Source: Rhizobium sp. NFR07
GTDB lineage: Bacteria > Pseudomonadota > Alphaproteobacteria > Rhizobiales > Rhizobiaceae
Assembly (NCBI RefSeq): GCF_900111905.1
Contig: NZ_FOKM01000006.1
Location: 310,001-374,000 of the forward strand
Length of the DNA stretch: 64,000 nt
Direction: 5' to 3'
Shown: positions 53,978 through 61,916 of the stretch, piece by piece
How positions within the stretch are numbered: the stretch's first letter is position 1
Layout of the letters: the number at the start of each line of letters is the position of its first letter
Position numbers and translations under genes: made by a program
The notes under the pieces: model-generated
Told to the model about the DNA's origin: nothing
Databases searched by the model: none
Seen by the model: the letters and a program-made list of their open reading frames with translations, nothing else

Positions 53978-54316
53978 ATGGAAATAAGAGACGAGAACTT
54001 CCGTGTATGGGCGGAAAATGAATGCGTCTATTTTGACGGTGTGCTGCGACTAGCGGGGCCAGATGCGTATTCGCCGATCTATTCATTGGCGGCGTCACTT
54101 TTGCATGAGGATCATGCGCGAGTGATATTCGATCTGACAGGGCTGGAGTTCCTGAATTCTTCCGGCATCAACCTCCTGGCAAAGCTGACGATTGAAGCGC
54201 GAAAGAAGCCGGAAATTCAGCTGGTGATCAAGGCCACCACGCAATATCCTTGGCAGTCGAAATCGCTGCCGAACTTGAAGAAGCTCTATTCCGGGCTGGA
54301 CCTGCAGCTTGCCTGA
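53978..54316 (+). CDS. STAS-domain anti-sigma-factor antagonist
   Basis: A 112-residue single STAS domain. VIFDLTGLEFLNSSGINLLAKL (phosphosite core LEFLNSSGINLL) has Asn60-Ser61-Ser62-Gly63, the canonical phosphorylation loop of SpoIIAA/RsbV-type proteins. It is the likely substrate of the kinase at 53411 and the phosphatase at 51049. As last gene of the operon it could transmit the signal to the GGDEF-EAL protein, the methyltransferase fusion or an anti-sigma target elsewhere. AGGTGAAACGAG before the ATG is a fair ribosome site. Confidence 0.9.
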   Translation: MEIRDENFRVWAENECVYFDGVLRLAGPDAYSPIYSLAASLLHEDHARVIFDLTGLEFLNSSGINLLAKLTIEARKKPEIQLVIKATTQYPWQSKSLPNLKKLYSGLDLQLA

Positions 54317-54697
54317 GACCGTTCCGGTATGTGAGCCGCCCTAAAGAGCGGCCTTGGGGTGGCGACGTCATGTACAGGTTCAAAGCCGGATAGCAGCCTT
54401 CTATCGCCGCTCACAGTGCGCACTCCGGCCGGCCGCCTGCCCTTAGGGTCTGAGATCTCAGCGGCAAAAGGCAAACAGACAGCGAGCCGATCCTCCCTGT
54501 TCTTTCTCCAGAACGCAACGATCAGCGCTTAAATAAAGTCGAAGCATCATAGGCGCCAAGGAATTCGAGACAGGATACTTGCCAGTATTATCAATTGACT
54601 TGCCCGTAACTTCATTGTCTCCTTCGATCCTGGGACGTGGGCGTATTTGACGATTGAAGGCTGATGCCATGTCTTCGTTCGGCGATTTAGAGGCACG
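54317..54697. other. Intergenic region before the ECF sigma gene
   Basis: About 380 bases without a gene. A small hairpin, GCCGC 54335-54339 with GCGGC 54348-54352, may end the partner-switch transcript. The right half should carry the promoter of the ECF sigma operon, but I could not find a clear autoregulatory GGAAC/CGTT-type pair at correct spacing. Confidence 0.5.
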
Positions 54698-55240
54698 ATG
54701 ACGACATTGGCGAAGGCACGATTTGCGCAGATTGTGCTGCCACGCATCGATGAGGGCTACCGCTTGGCGCGTTGGCTGACCGGCAGCGCCACGGACGCGG
54801 AAGATGTCATGCAGGAGGCCTGCCTCAAGGCCTATCGAGCGATAGAGAACTTTGCCGAAGGCAATGCGCGGGCATGGTTCCTGACCATCGTTCGCAATGT
54901 GGCCTATTCCTGGCTCCAGCGGCACCGGCCCGCAAAATTCGTTTCGCTCGAGGACGTCTCCCTTGACCTGCAGCTTGAAATCGAAACAGGCGGCCTGATG
55001 TTCAACGCGGTGCCCACGCCGGAGGACGCTCTTCTTGACAAGCAGAGGGCGGCCGAACTCCAGGGCGCAGTGGAGGAGCTTCCCCTGCATTTGAGGGAAA
55101 CCGTGGTACTCAGGGAGTTCCACGGACTAAGCTACAGGGAGATTGCATCGATCAGCAAAGTGCCTATCGGAACCGTCATGTCGAGACTTGCCAAAGCACG
55201 TCAGTCCCTGATTTCCCGTTTGAAGGAGATCGAGCATTGA
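54698..55240 (+). CDS. ECF-type RNA polymerase sigma factor
   Basis: A 180-residue sigma-70 family protein with region 2 (about 12-80; DAEDVMQEACLKAYRAIENF and ARAWFLTIVRNVAYSW) and region 4 (about 120-175; LRETVVLREFHGLSYREIAS, IGTVMSRLAKARQSL). Region 3 is missing, as in all ECF factors. It is translationally coupled to the anti-sigma gene (TTGA). No C-terminal extension. It directs transcription of a stress or envelope regulon not visible here. Confidence 0.95.
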   Translation: MTTLAKARFAQIVLPRIDEGYRLARWLTGSATDAEDVMQEACLKAYRAIENFAEGNARAWFLTIVRNVAYSWLQRHRPAKFVSLEDVSLDLQLEIETGGLMFNAVPTPEDALLDKQRAAELQGAVEELPLHLRETVVLREFHGLSYREIASISKVPIGTVMSRLAKARQSLISRLKEIEH

Positions 55241-56061
55241 CCATCGACAGCGAAACAATGCTGCTGCTGAATGCCTATCACGACGGGGAACTGTCGGCAG
55301 GGGAAGCGCTTTCGATGCAACACAGGATCGAGAGGGAGCCTGAGCTTGCGGCATTTGCGGCCCAGTTCCAGCGACTTTCTTCCGAACTGATTGATGTCTT
55401 GCCCGGCGAGCCTGCACCGGAACATCTGCGTGGAGCGATATTCGCTTCGCTTGCCGATGACCTGGTCGGTGGCAGTGACGAAGAAACGGACAAAAAGACT
55501 CGCGAAATGGTCGCGAAGCCCGCCGAGGCGTCAAAAGCCCCGCAGTGGCGTTCGATAGCAGCCGCCCTGCTGATCGGCATCATAACTGGCGCTCTCGGTG
55601 GAACTTACGGAGCCCGCCTGATGTCGGGGGACACGCGGGCCGCGCAGATCGAGAACGAAATACTCGCCGCACATTTGCGCGGATTGATTGCTCCGCAACC
55701 GTTCGACATTGCCTCCTCGGAAAATCATGTCGTCAAACCATGGTTCAACGGCAAGACGACCATCGCACCCACAGCTCCGGATTTCGCTGCTCAGGGCTTT
55801 CTCCTCGTCGGCGGCCGCGTGGACGTGATTGGTGGCACACCCGTCCCGGTGATGGTTTACAAGCGTCGCCAGCATACGATCAGCGTCACGGTGACAACGG
55901 CCGCCAACGGAAGTGCCAACGAGTCGAGCGCCATCACCGGCACCAATGTAAGGAGCTGGACGGACGGAGGCCTCACCTATTGGGCGGTATCCGACCTCAA
56001 TCCGGCCGAGCTTTCATCCTTTGCCGATCTCTACCGGAGGAGGCTTGCAGGCGCCGGATAA
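55237..56061 (+). CDS. Transmembrane anti-sigma factor
   Basis: A 274-residue protein. The N-terminal cytoplasmic part (1-100) begins with LLNAYHDGELSAGEALSMQ, typical of anti-sigma domains, but has no HxxxCxxC zinc motif. One membrane helix lies at about 106-126 (IAAALLIGIITGALGG). The periplasmic part (130-274) is beta-rich (GFLLVGGRVDVIGGTPVPVM). The start is TTG 55237 with AAGGAGA seven bases upstream, overlapping the sigma stop. It should hold the ECF factor until a periplasmic signal; the C-terminal portion resembles that of other rhizobial anti-sigma proteins. Confidence 0.88.
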   Translation: MTIDSETMLLLNAYHDGELSAGEALSMQHRIEREPELAAFAAQFQRLSSELIDVLPGEPAPEHLRGAIFASLADDLVGGSDEETDKKTREMVAKPAEASKAPQWRSIAAALLIGIITGALGGTYGARLMSGDTRAAQIENEILAAHLRGLIAPQPFDIASSENHVVKPWFNGKTTIAPTAPDFAAQGFLLVGGRVDVIGGTPVPVMVYKRRQHTISVTVTTAANGSANESSAITGTNVRSWTDGGLTYWAVSDLNPAELSSFADLYRRRLAGAG

Positions 56062-56134
56062 AATAATTTCCACCAGCCGCGAATAAAGCGACAGGCGCGC
56101 CGGTTTACACCAGCGAACGGGGCTGGGGATTTCC

Positions 56135-56761
56135 ATGAGCGCAATGGCATGCCTTCTGGCGGGTATCGGTGCCGGACTTTCGATTGCGATGCCTTTTGGT
56201 CCAACGAGCATGATGTGTGTCGAGCGCACGCTTGCGGACGGAATGCGCGCTGGTATGGCGACCGGGCTCGGCGTGGCGACAGTACACCTGAGCTACAGCA
56301 CACTGGCGCTTCTCGGCGGCATGACGCTGATGAGCAAGCCGGAACACGCAAGTCTTATGACGTTTGCCGCCGGGCTGCTGCTCCTCTATTTCGCTGCCCG
56401 CCTATGGCGGCGAGAGCTTGTGGCGGCCACGCCCAACGGTGTTCCTGCAAGCTTTGCCCGAGCTTATTGCGGAGCGGTCTGCTTCGGCTTTATCAACCCG
56501 GTAACGCCAGCGCTCTGCGCTGCATCCCTCACTGCTTTTGCAAGCCAGATCGCAGCACCGGGCGGGCTTTTGCCAATCGGCGTGTTCGCAGGTTCCTTAG
56601 CATGGTGGCTGACACTCAGCATCGGCATATCACGCCTAAGACAGCGCCTCAACCTGGGAACGCTCGCGCTTGCGAACCGTGGAGCGGGGATCCTCCTCGC
56701 AATTCTGGGATTGTCCATGCTGGCCACAAGTTTCGCGGGCCTGGCGCAAATTGTTTCCTGA
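56135..56761 (+). CDS. LysE/RhtB-family exporter
   Basis: A 208-residue inner-membrane protein with about six hydrophobic segments. LLAGIGAGLSIAMPFGPTSMMCVERTLADG is the N-terminal LysE block (core SIAMPFGPTSMMCVER), and GFINPVTPALCAASL the repeat-2 equivalent of the Asn-Pro motif. Such proteins export amino acids or related metabolites by proton exchange. It lies 73 bases after the anti-sigma gene on the same strand, and could share its transcript, but nothing in the sequence links them in function. Confidence 0.87.
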   Translation: MSAMACLLAGIGAGLSIAMPFGPTSMMCVERTLADGMRAGMATGLGVATVHLSYSTLALLGGMTLMSKPEHASLMTFAAGLLLLYFAARLWRRELVAATPNGVPASFARAYCGAVCFGFINPVTPALCAASLTAFASQIAAPGGLLPIGVFAGSLAWWLTLSIGISRLRQRLNLGTLALANRGAGILLAILGLSMLATSFAGLAQIVS

Positions 56762-57014
56762 CAGCGGTCCCGATGTCCAAGTCCGCTCTCGATGAAAGCA
56801 ACAGAACAGCGTTCGGGCCAACCCCACCCGAGATGCTGCTTGATGGAAGGCCGCGTCTCTCATGTCTCCGCGCGGCCTTCCATCATCATCGGCACAAATT
56901 CCGAAGGGCGCAAAGCTTCGCAGTGAACTCGTGGACGAAAGAACAGGACCCGGACACCGGACGACCTGCAACGAGGCCCTTCAGGCTATTGCCTCAAGGC
57001 CGCGATCCCTCCAT

Positions 57015-57632
57015 ATGAACCCGATGACTGCTGATTCTAAGATATTCGTCGGCCTCAAATCGACCCGAAAAAAAACGACAACCAGAACCGAGCCCAGCGG
57101 CCCCAAATGCCATTGGGACGGTTGTGAACGTATTGGCCACCATCGTGCACCGGTTGGGCAGGAAGGTGAAGGCCTGTTCTTTATCTTCTGTCTTGAGCAC
57201 GTGAAGGAATACAACAAGGGCTATAACTACTCGAGTGCACTCTCCAGCCCTGAAGTTGCGCGCTATCAGAAGGAGGCCGCGGTCGGAGGTCGCAGGTCTC
57301 TCGGAAGCGTATTCACGCAGCCGGAAGAAGCCCCGCTTCCGTCGACAGCGCGTTCCGGTTCGGCAAAAACAATAAACGCGCGAAAGTCTGCAGAGCGGGT
57401 TCAGGCGCATAAGGTCGAACTGCAAAAGCGCAAGCTCAGGGTCCTTGAAGCGAGGGCATTTGAAACGCTCGGCCTCTCGGAAGACGCGACGCCAGAAGAA
57501 ATCAGGCGGCGCTACAAGGAGCGGCTCAAGCAGCTGCATCCCGATGCCAACAACGGAAGCCGAGCGTCCGAAGCTCAACTGAAAGCCTCCATCGAAGCCC
57601 ACAAGCTTCTCAAGCTGAACGGCTTTTGCTGA
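57015..57632 (+). CDS. J-domain protein with N-terminal Cys/His cluster
   Basis: A 205-residue protein. Residues about 30-65 hold CHWDGCERIGHHRAP and then FCLEHV, a Cys/His cluster that could bind zinc. Residues about 75-140 are Ala/Ser/Lys-rich and flexible. The C-terminal J domain (about 145-203) reads ARAFETLGLSEDATPEEIRR, then LKQLHPDANNG with intact His-Pro-Asp. It would recruit DnaK to a client. The start is ATG 57015; the frame extends upstream in the LysE-downstream gap without a ribosome site. This Zn-plus-J layout is common in Rhizobiales but without known function. Confidence 0.85.
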   Translation: MNPMTADSKIFVGLKSTRKKTTTRTEPSGPKCHWDGCERIGHHRAPVGQEGEGLFFIFCLEHVKEYNKGYNYSSALSSPEVARYQKEAAVGGRRSLGSVFTQPEEAPLPSTARSGSAKTINARKSAERVQAHKVELQKRKLRVLEARAFETLGLSEDATPEEIRRRYKERLKQLHPDANNGSRASEAQLKASIEAHKLLKLNGFC

Positions 57633-57937
57633 TAACAGCCTGATGCCGAAATCGCGCCGACGGCCACATACCGTCGGCTCCCGGTATCTGAGACGTCACC
57701 ACCGCTACATCCAGCAATTGGTCCGAAGCATATCCGCCGATTCTTCGCACGGATCATGGCGACATGCATGTATCAGCTGAAATCATATCTCTTTCTCGTG
57801 AAATCTCCATGCATGCGACCATCTCGCTTATGGTCGACTTGCAAGCATCAACACCCCCCGAGTTCGGGCCATCGGTCAGGCAAGGCGTCAGGAACGTGAA
57901 GGAACATTGGTGACTTTCGCAAGAAGGAGGGAATCGG
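57633..57937. other. Intergenic region with hairpin after the J-domain gene
   Basis: About 305 bases without a gene. GCCGACGG 57656-57663 and CCGTCGGC 57671-57678 form a perfect 8-bp stem with 7-base loop, a likely terminator for the J-domain gene. The right end has AAGGAGGG before the next start. I looked for a SAM-II-type riboswitch core and did not see it. Confidence 0.6.
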
Positions 57938-58876
57938 ATGAACTTCGTCGAATGCTTGGAGTCCGCGCCTGTCGTTCTGACAGAAGGCGCTATCGTAACA
58001 CGGCTTGTTCATGAATTCGGCCTTCCGACACCTGACTCCGCCGCATTCGCCCATCTATTCAGTCAGCGCGGACGCGAGGCACTGGCCGAAATCTATCGTA
58101 GCTATATGGCAATATCGGGCGACTTCGGCCTTCCCATGCAGGTAAGCACACCTACATGGCGCTCCCATCCGGATGCGCTGCGGCGCCTCGGGTTTTCCGA
58201 TCCTGACGACCTCAGGCGCGTGAGTTCGGAGGCCGTTTCATTCGTCCAGCGAGTCAGGCAGGAAATGGGCTTGGAGAGCCAGATATACGTAGCGGGCGTG
58301 GTCGGGCCGCGTATAGATGGCTACGATGCGGCCAACGCTCCCGATGCGTTTGAATCCGAAAGCTATCATCGTACTCAGACGCGAGAACTCGCGGCAGCCG
58401 GCGCCGATCTTCTCTATGCACCGACCTTCCCCGCGAGCGCGGAGCTTCTAGGGATCGCGCGAGCATTTGCATCGACGGATCTGCCCTACGTGCTCGCACC
58501 GATTGTCGATGCCGGAGGACGCCTACCGGACGGCACTTCAATGGCGGAAGCTGTCGACCTCATCGACGCCAATGTCAGCCGGTCGCCGGTTCATTTCATA
58601 GGCGGCTGCGTGCATCCCAGGCACTTTCAGGCTGGCGTCGCTATGACGACCTGGCCGAAATCGGCACGCGTGCAGGGCCTACAAGGCAATGCTTCGGACC
58701 TGCCTCCGGGCGTACTTGACGGCCTGGACCGCGTCGAGGGAAATAACCCTGAAGTCTTCGCAGATCTGATGGCGCATTTGCACGCAGGCGGAATGAAGGT
58801 TCTCGGCGGCTGCTGTGGCACCAACGAGCAGCATATTCGCGCAATCGCACGCCGATTTATCGCCGAGAAAGTATAA
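57938..58876 (+). CDS. Homocysteine S-methyltransferase-family protein
   Basis: A 312-residue TIM-barrel methyltransferase of the MmuM/BHMT family. The three zinc-binding Cys are seen: one in FIGGCVHPRHF and two in LGGCCGTNEQHI. LTEGAIVTRLVHEFGL is the start (usually a Gly-Gly-x-x-Thr-x-Leu block, here Glu-Gly). AGVVGPRIDGYDA and AGADLLYAPTFPAS correspond to the barrel strands. It may move a methyl group to homocysteine or a similar thiol from a methylated donor such as S-methylmethionine or a betaine. A strong ribosome site precedes ATG 57938; it is monocistronic. Confidence 0.85.
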   Translation: MNFVECLESAPVVLTEGAIVTRLVHEFGLPTPDSAAFAHLFSQRGREALAEIYRSYMAISGDFGLPMQVSTPTWRSHPDALRRLGFSDPDDLRRVSSEAVSFVQRVRQEMGLESQIYVAGVVGPRIDGYDAANAPDAFESESYHRTQTRELAAAGADLLYAPTFPASAELLGIARAFASTDLPYVLAPIVDAGGRLPDGTSMAEAVDLIDANVSRSPVHFIGGCVHPRHFQAGVAMTTWPKSARVQGLQGNASDLPPGVLDGLDRVEGNNPEVFADLMAHLHAGGMKVLGGCCGTNEQHIRAIARRFIAEKV

Positions 58877-58984
58877 ATCGGCGGCATTTACGGGTTCGGA
58901 CCAGGAGACCGCCGTAAAGTGGCGCCAATAGTGGCTGAAGGAATTCGCGTCCTCGAAGAGAGGTGAACCATCGAATTCCGGCAG

Positions 58985-60034
58985 CTAGAGCTTCGCCGGC
59001 AACTCGATACCGAGACGCTGCGCGTGTGGCACGAGCGAATCCATGATGCCTGTGTAAAGCACCACGCCTGTCTCCAGCGCGCCTCTCTTTCGTGCCGCCG
59101 CCGCTTCCCCCGGCAGCCTTACTTTGCTGACACCCGGTCGAGGGGGATTTGCCCGGCAGGCATCTGCCAGCCAGCCGGTCTGGCGCAGGAAGGCATCCTT
59201 GCCGCCAAAGGCCGCCGGGTCCCACACCTGCACGGTGACGGCCGCATTCGTACCCTTCGGGGCATCTGCCCGGCCATAGCCTGCGAGCCCCTGCGTGATC
59301 GCTTCGGCGATCAGCGCCATGCCGTAACCCTTCTGGCCGTGGTCGATGCCGCCCGTCGGCAGAAGCGTGCCGCCAGCCTCAAGCACCTTCGGATCGCGTG
59401 ACGGATTGCCTTCAGCATCCATCAGCCAATCGGCCTCGTATTGCCTTCCCTCACGGATCAACCGCTGCGCCATGTTGACGGTGGTGATCGACGCCGAGAT
59501 ATCGACCAGGATCGGGTCCCCCGGCGTCGGAATTCCATGCGCGACCGGATCAGGCGTATAGACGCCCTTAAGTCCGCCGAAGGGTGCAACCTGAGCACCC
59601 GATGGCGACGAAGACGCAATCGATATAAGCAGCCCCTTCTCCGTGGCGAGCGACAGATAGGCCGCGAGCGCCCCGATATGATGGCTGTTGCCGATAACGA
59701 CCGTCGCCGTGCCGAATTCCCCTGCCCTTTCGACAGCAAGCTTTACGGCTTCGGAGGTCAACCAAGCACCAGGCAGGCGGTTGCCGTTCCAGCAGACGGA
59801 TGCGCCGCGATCGCTTACCGTTTCAAAGCTCCCGGTCCTGGCCATAATGCCGTCGGCAATGCTTTGCAGATACCATCCGGCAAGCGCCAACCCATGTGTC
59901 GAATGCCCCATCATATCGGCCTCGACGAGATAGGTGGCGACTGCGGTGGCCTTGTCGTCATCAAGGCCGGCAGCCGAGAAAAGCGAATGTGCGAACGCAA
60001 GCAGGGCATCGCTGGAGTAACGGGGATCGGTCAT
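58985..60034 (-). CDS. Ldh-family (malate/lactate, piperideine-carboxylate) oxidoreductase
   Basis: A 349-residue type 2 malate/L-lactate dehydrogenase-fold protein (YlbC/DpkA/ComC). Family blocks: EADMMGHSTHGLALAGWYL with the His active site, VVIGNSHHIGALAAYL, ASSSPSGAQVAPFGG, and TGGIDHGQKGYGMALIAE. Members reduce 2-oxo acids or cyclic imino acids such as delta-1-piperideine-2-carboxylate with NAD(P)H. The ATG overlaps the stop of the 2-hydroxyacid dehydrogenase gene. It ends a peptide-type ABC operon with DHDPS-like and dehydrogenase genes, so an imino or oxo acid derived from a transported amino compound is plausible. Confidence 0.87.
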   Translation of the reverse strand: MTDPRYSSDALLAFAHSLFSAAGLDDDKATAVATYLVEADMMGHSTHGLALAGWYLQSIADGIMARTGSFETVSDRGASVCWNGNRLPGAWLTSEAVKLAVERAGEFGTATVVIGNSHHIGALAAYLSLATEKGLLISIASSSPSGAQVAPFGGLKGVYTPDPVAHGIPTPGDPILVDISASITTVNMAQRLIREGRQYEADWLMDAEGNPSRDPKVLEAGGTLLPTGGIDHGQKGYGMALIAEAITQGLAGYGRADAPKGTNAAVTVQVWDPAAFGGKDAFLRQTGWLADACRANPPRPGVSKVRLPGEAAAARKRGALETGVVLYTGIMDSLVPHAQRLGIELPAKL

Positions 60035-60999
60035 CTGTCGTATACCTCCGGATTGAGAACGCGAGGCGACCTGCGCCCGGCGATGAAGTCCTTGATGTCG
60101 CTGATCACCATCAGGCCCACATTCTCCAGAGCTTCCAGGCTGTCGGCGCCGCTATGGGGGGTGAACACGACATTCGACAGCTTGAAGAGCGGTTGCGACA
60201 CATCGGGCGGCTCGGTGACGAATGCGTCGATCGCGGCGCCGCGAAGCCTGCCCTGGGCGAGAGCCTCCGCCAACGCATCGTTGTCGACGACCTCACCGCG
60301 CGCGAGATTGAGAAGGCATGCCCCCGGCTTCATCAGGGCAATCTGCCGCGGTCCGATCAACGCCGTATTCCCGGTGCCGCCGAATACGTGCAGCGATACA
60401 TAGTCGGCACGGGACAGCAACGCATCGAGTTCGATAATCTCGATGCCATGCTCGGCAACGAACGCTTGATCAGGATAGAGATCCGAAGCGACCACTGTCA
60501 TCCCGAGCGCGATCGCCTTGCGGGCGAGAAGCTTGCCAATATTGCCCAGACCGACGATGCCGAGCACCTTGCCGCCGATCTCGGTTCCGGGCTTGCGGTC
60601 CCAGCAACCGGAGACCACGTTCATATGCCCGTATGGAATGTTTCTCGCCACCGAGAACATCATGCCCACCGCCAGTTCCGCAACGGCATTGGAGTTGGCG
60701 CCTGGTGTGTTGGTAACCGGATATCCCCTCGCCGTGCAGGCAGGAATATCGACATTGTCGACCCCGACGCCATGCTTGAGCACCGCCTTGAGCCGCGAAG
60801 CGCCGTTAACTGTCGCCGCATTGACAGGTACCAGCCCGGCGACGAGGAAGTCTGCCCGGCCGATATGTTCAGACAGGCCACCATCGGGCAGAGCCGTATC
60901 AGTGCAACGGATGATTTCCCAACCGGTTTCCTCAAGCAATTGCGGCAAGCGGCCGTGCCGCCCGAAACCGGGCGACGTCGTTACAACGACAATCGACAT
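60031..60999 (-). CDS. D-2-hydroxyacid dehydrogenase (SerA-like)
   Basis: A 322-residue dehydrogenase. LKHGVGVDNVDIPACTARG and VTNTPGANSNAVAELAVGM form the catalytic-domain entry; NAD motif VLGIVGLGNIGKLLARKA; catalytic Arg in LLNLARGEVVDNDAL; Glu in DAFVTEPPD; His in VVFTPHSGADS. This is the phosphoglycerate-dehydrogenase-like subgroup without the ACT domain. The start is ATG 60999; the longer frame to 61314 runs into the DHDPS-like gene. The stop overlaps the Ldh-family start (ATGA). Confidence 0.9.
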   Translation of the reverse strand: MSIVVVTTSPGFGRHGRLPQLLEETGWEIIRCTDTALPDGGLSEHIGRADFLVAGLVPVNAATVNGASRLKAVLKHGVGVDNVDIPACTARGYPVTNTPGANSNAVAELAVGMMFSVARNIPYGHMNVVSGCWDRKPGTEIGGKVLGIVGLGNIGKLLARKAIALGMTVVASDLYPDQAFVAEHGIEIIELDALLSRADYVSLHVFGGTGNTALIGPRQIALMKPGACLLNLARGEVVDNDALAEALAQGRLRGAAIDAFVTEPPDVSQPLFKLSNVVFTPHSGADSLEALENVGLMVISDIKDFIAGRRSPRVLNPEVYDR

Positions 61000-61010
61000 C
61001 AGCTTTCCCC

Positions 61011-61895
61011 TTACAGCAAGCCGAACTTCTTCAACGTTTCGCCGATGTGGGCGTCCTGTTCGGCGTTGGGCAGAAGGGCCGGCTGGCGGCTGGCGCCAAC
61101 GGAGGGATCCTGCAGATAGAGCGCACGCTTGACCATGGCCGGCGGAAAACCGTGGGCGTAGAGGTCGGTGCGGAAGGCAGTGTAGATTTCCTGCTGGCGC
61201 TGGGCTTCCTCGAGATTGCCCGAATTGAAGCCGCCGACGATGCCAGCCAGAACATCCGGCATGGCGTTGCCGAGGCCGGAAATGCAGCCGGCGGCGCCGT
61301 TCTGCAGCGACCACAGGACCAGATGGTCGGGACCGGAATAGACTTCGAAACCTTCGACGTCCTTGGAAACCTGAAGATAGGCGGCAAGGGTTTCCTGCGC
61401 GCCACCGGAGCCCTTGATGCCGGCAATGTTGCCGTGGGTCGCCAACTTGCGGGCGGTTTCTGGCTCGATATGGTTCTGGGTGCGGGCCGGGATGTCGTAG
61501 AGATAGACCGGCGTGTTGACGGCATCGGCCACGGTCGAAAAATGGCGGATCAGGCCGTCCTGCGTACAGGCGATAAAGAAGGGCGTGATGACGGCAATGC
61601 CGGTGACGCCGCTGCGGTCGAATTCTTTCGCAAGCTGCAAAGTCTCGAAGGTGGCGGGCATGCCGGCATTGACGATGACATCGACCTTGCCGCCGACTTC
61701 ATCGACCACCTCCTCCAGCAGTCTCACCTTTTCGCCATAGGTCAGCGCGGTGAAATCGCCATTGGTGCCGGCGCACATGATGTTGTTGCCGGCCGCCACC
61801 TGACGGCGCACCTGCGCGCGGGTGGCTTCGTAATTGATGGTTTCGTCGCCGTTGAAGCATGTCACGATCGCGACAAAAGCTTTCTTGGTCATCAT
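61011..61895 (-). CDS. Dihydrodipicolinate synthase/N-acetylneuraminate lyase-family protein
   Basis: A 294-residue class I aldolase-fold TIM barrel. The Schiff-base Lys is in IAGIKGSGGAQET and the catalytic Tyr in VYLYDIPARTQNH; the Gly-Thr-x-Gly-x carboxylate loop reads AGTNGDFTALTYGE, slightly different from the GTTGE of true DapA. Members split or make 2-oxo-acid aldols, or deaminate hydroxyproline-derived pyrroline carboxylates. Given a peptide-type ABC transporter and two dehydrogenases in the operon, a catabolic lyase or deaminase is more likely than lysine synthesis. Confidence 0.88.
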   Translation of the reverse strand: MMTKKAFVAIVTCFNGDETINYEATRAQVRRQVAAGNNIMCAGTNGDFTALTYGEKVRLLEEVVDEVGGKVDVIVNAGMPATFETLQLAKEFDRSGVTGIAVITPFFIACTQDGLIRHFSTVADAVNTPVYLYDIPARTQNHIEPETARKLATHGNIAGIKGSGGAQETLAAYLQVSKDVEGFEVYSGPDHLVLWSLQNGAAGCISGLGNAMPDVLAGIVGGFNSGNLEEAQRQQEIYTAFRTDLYAHGFPPAMVKRALYLQDPSVGASRQPALLPNAEQDAHIGETLKKFGLL

Positions 61896-61916
61896 TCTAC
61901 TCCGGTATCAATCAAA

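Noticed and set aside
54317-54697. General-stress (EcfG-type) promoter before the ECF sigma gene
   Set aside because: No GGAAC and CGTT pair at the right spacing could be found by eye.
57633-57937. Possible SAM-responsive riboswitch before the homocysteine methyltransferase gene
   Set aside because: The conserved SAM-II pseudoknot core was not visible; the only clear structure is a hairpin close to the preceding gene.
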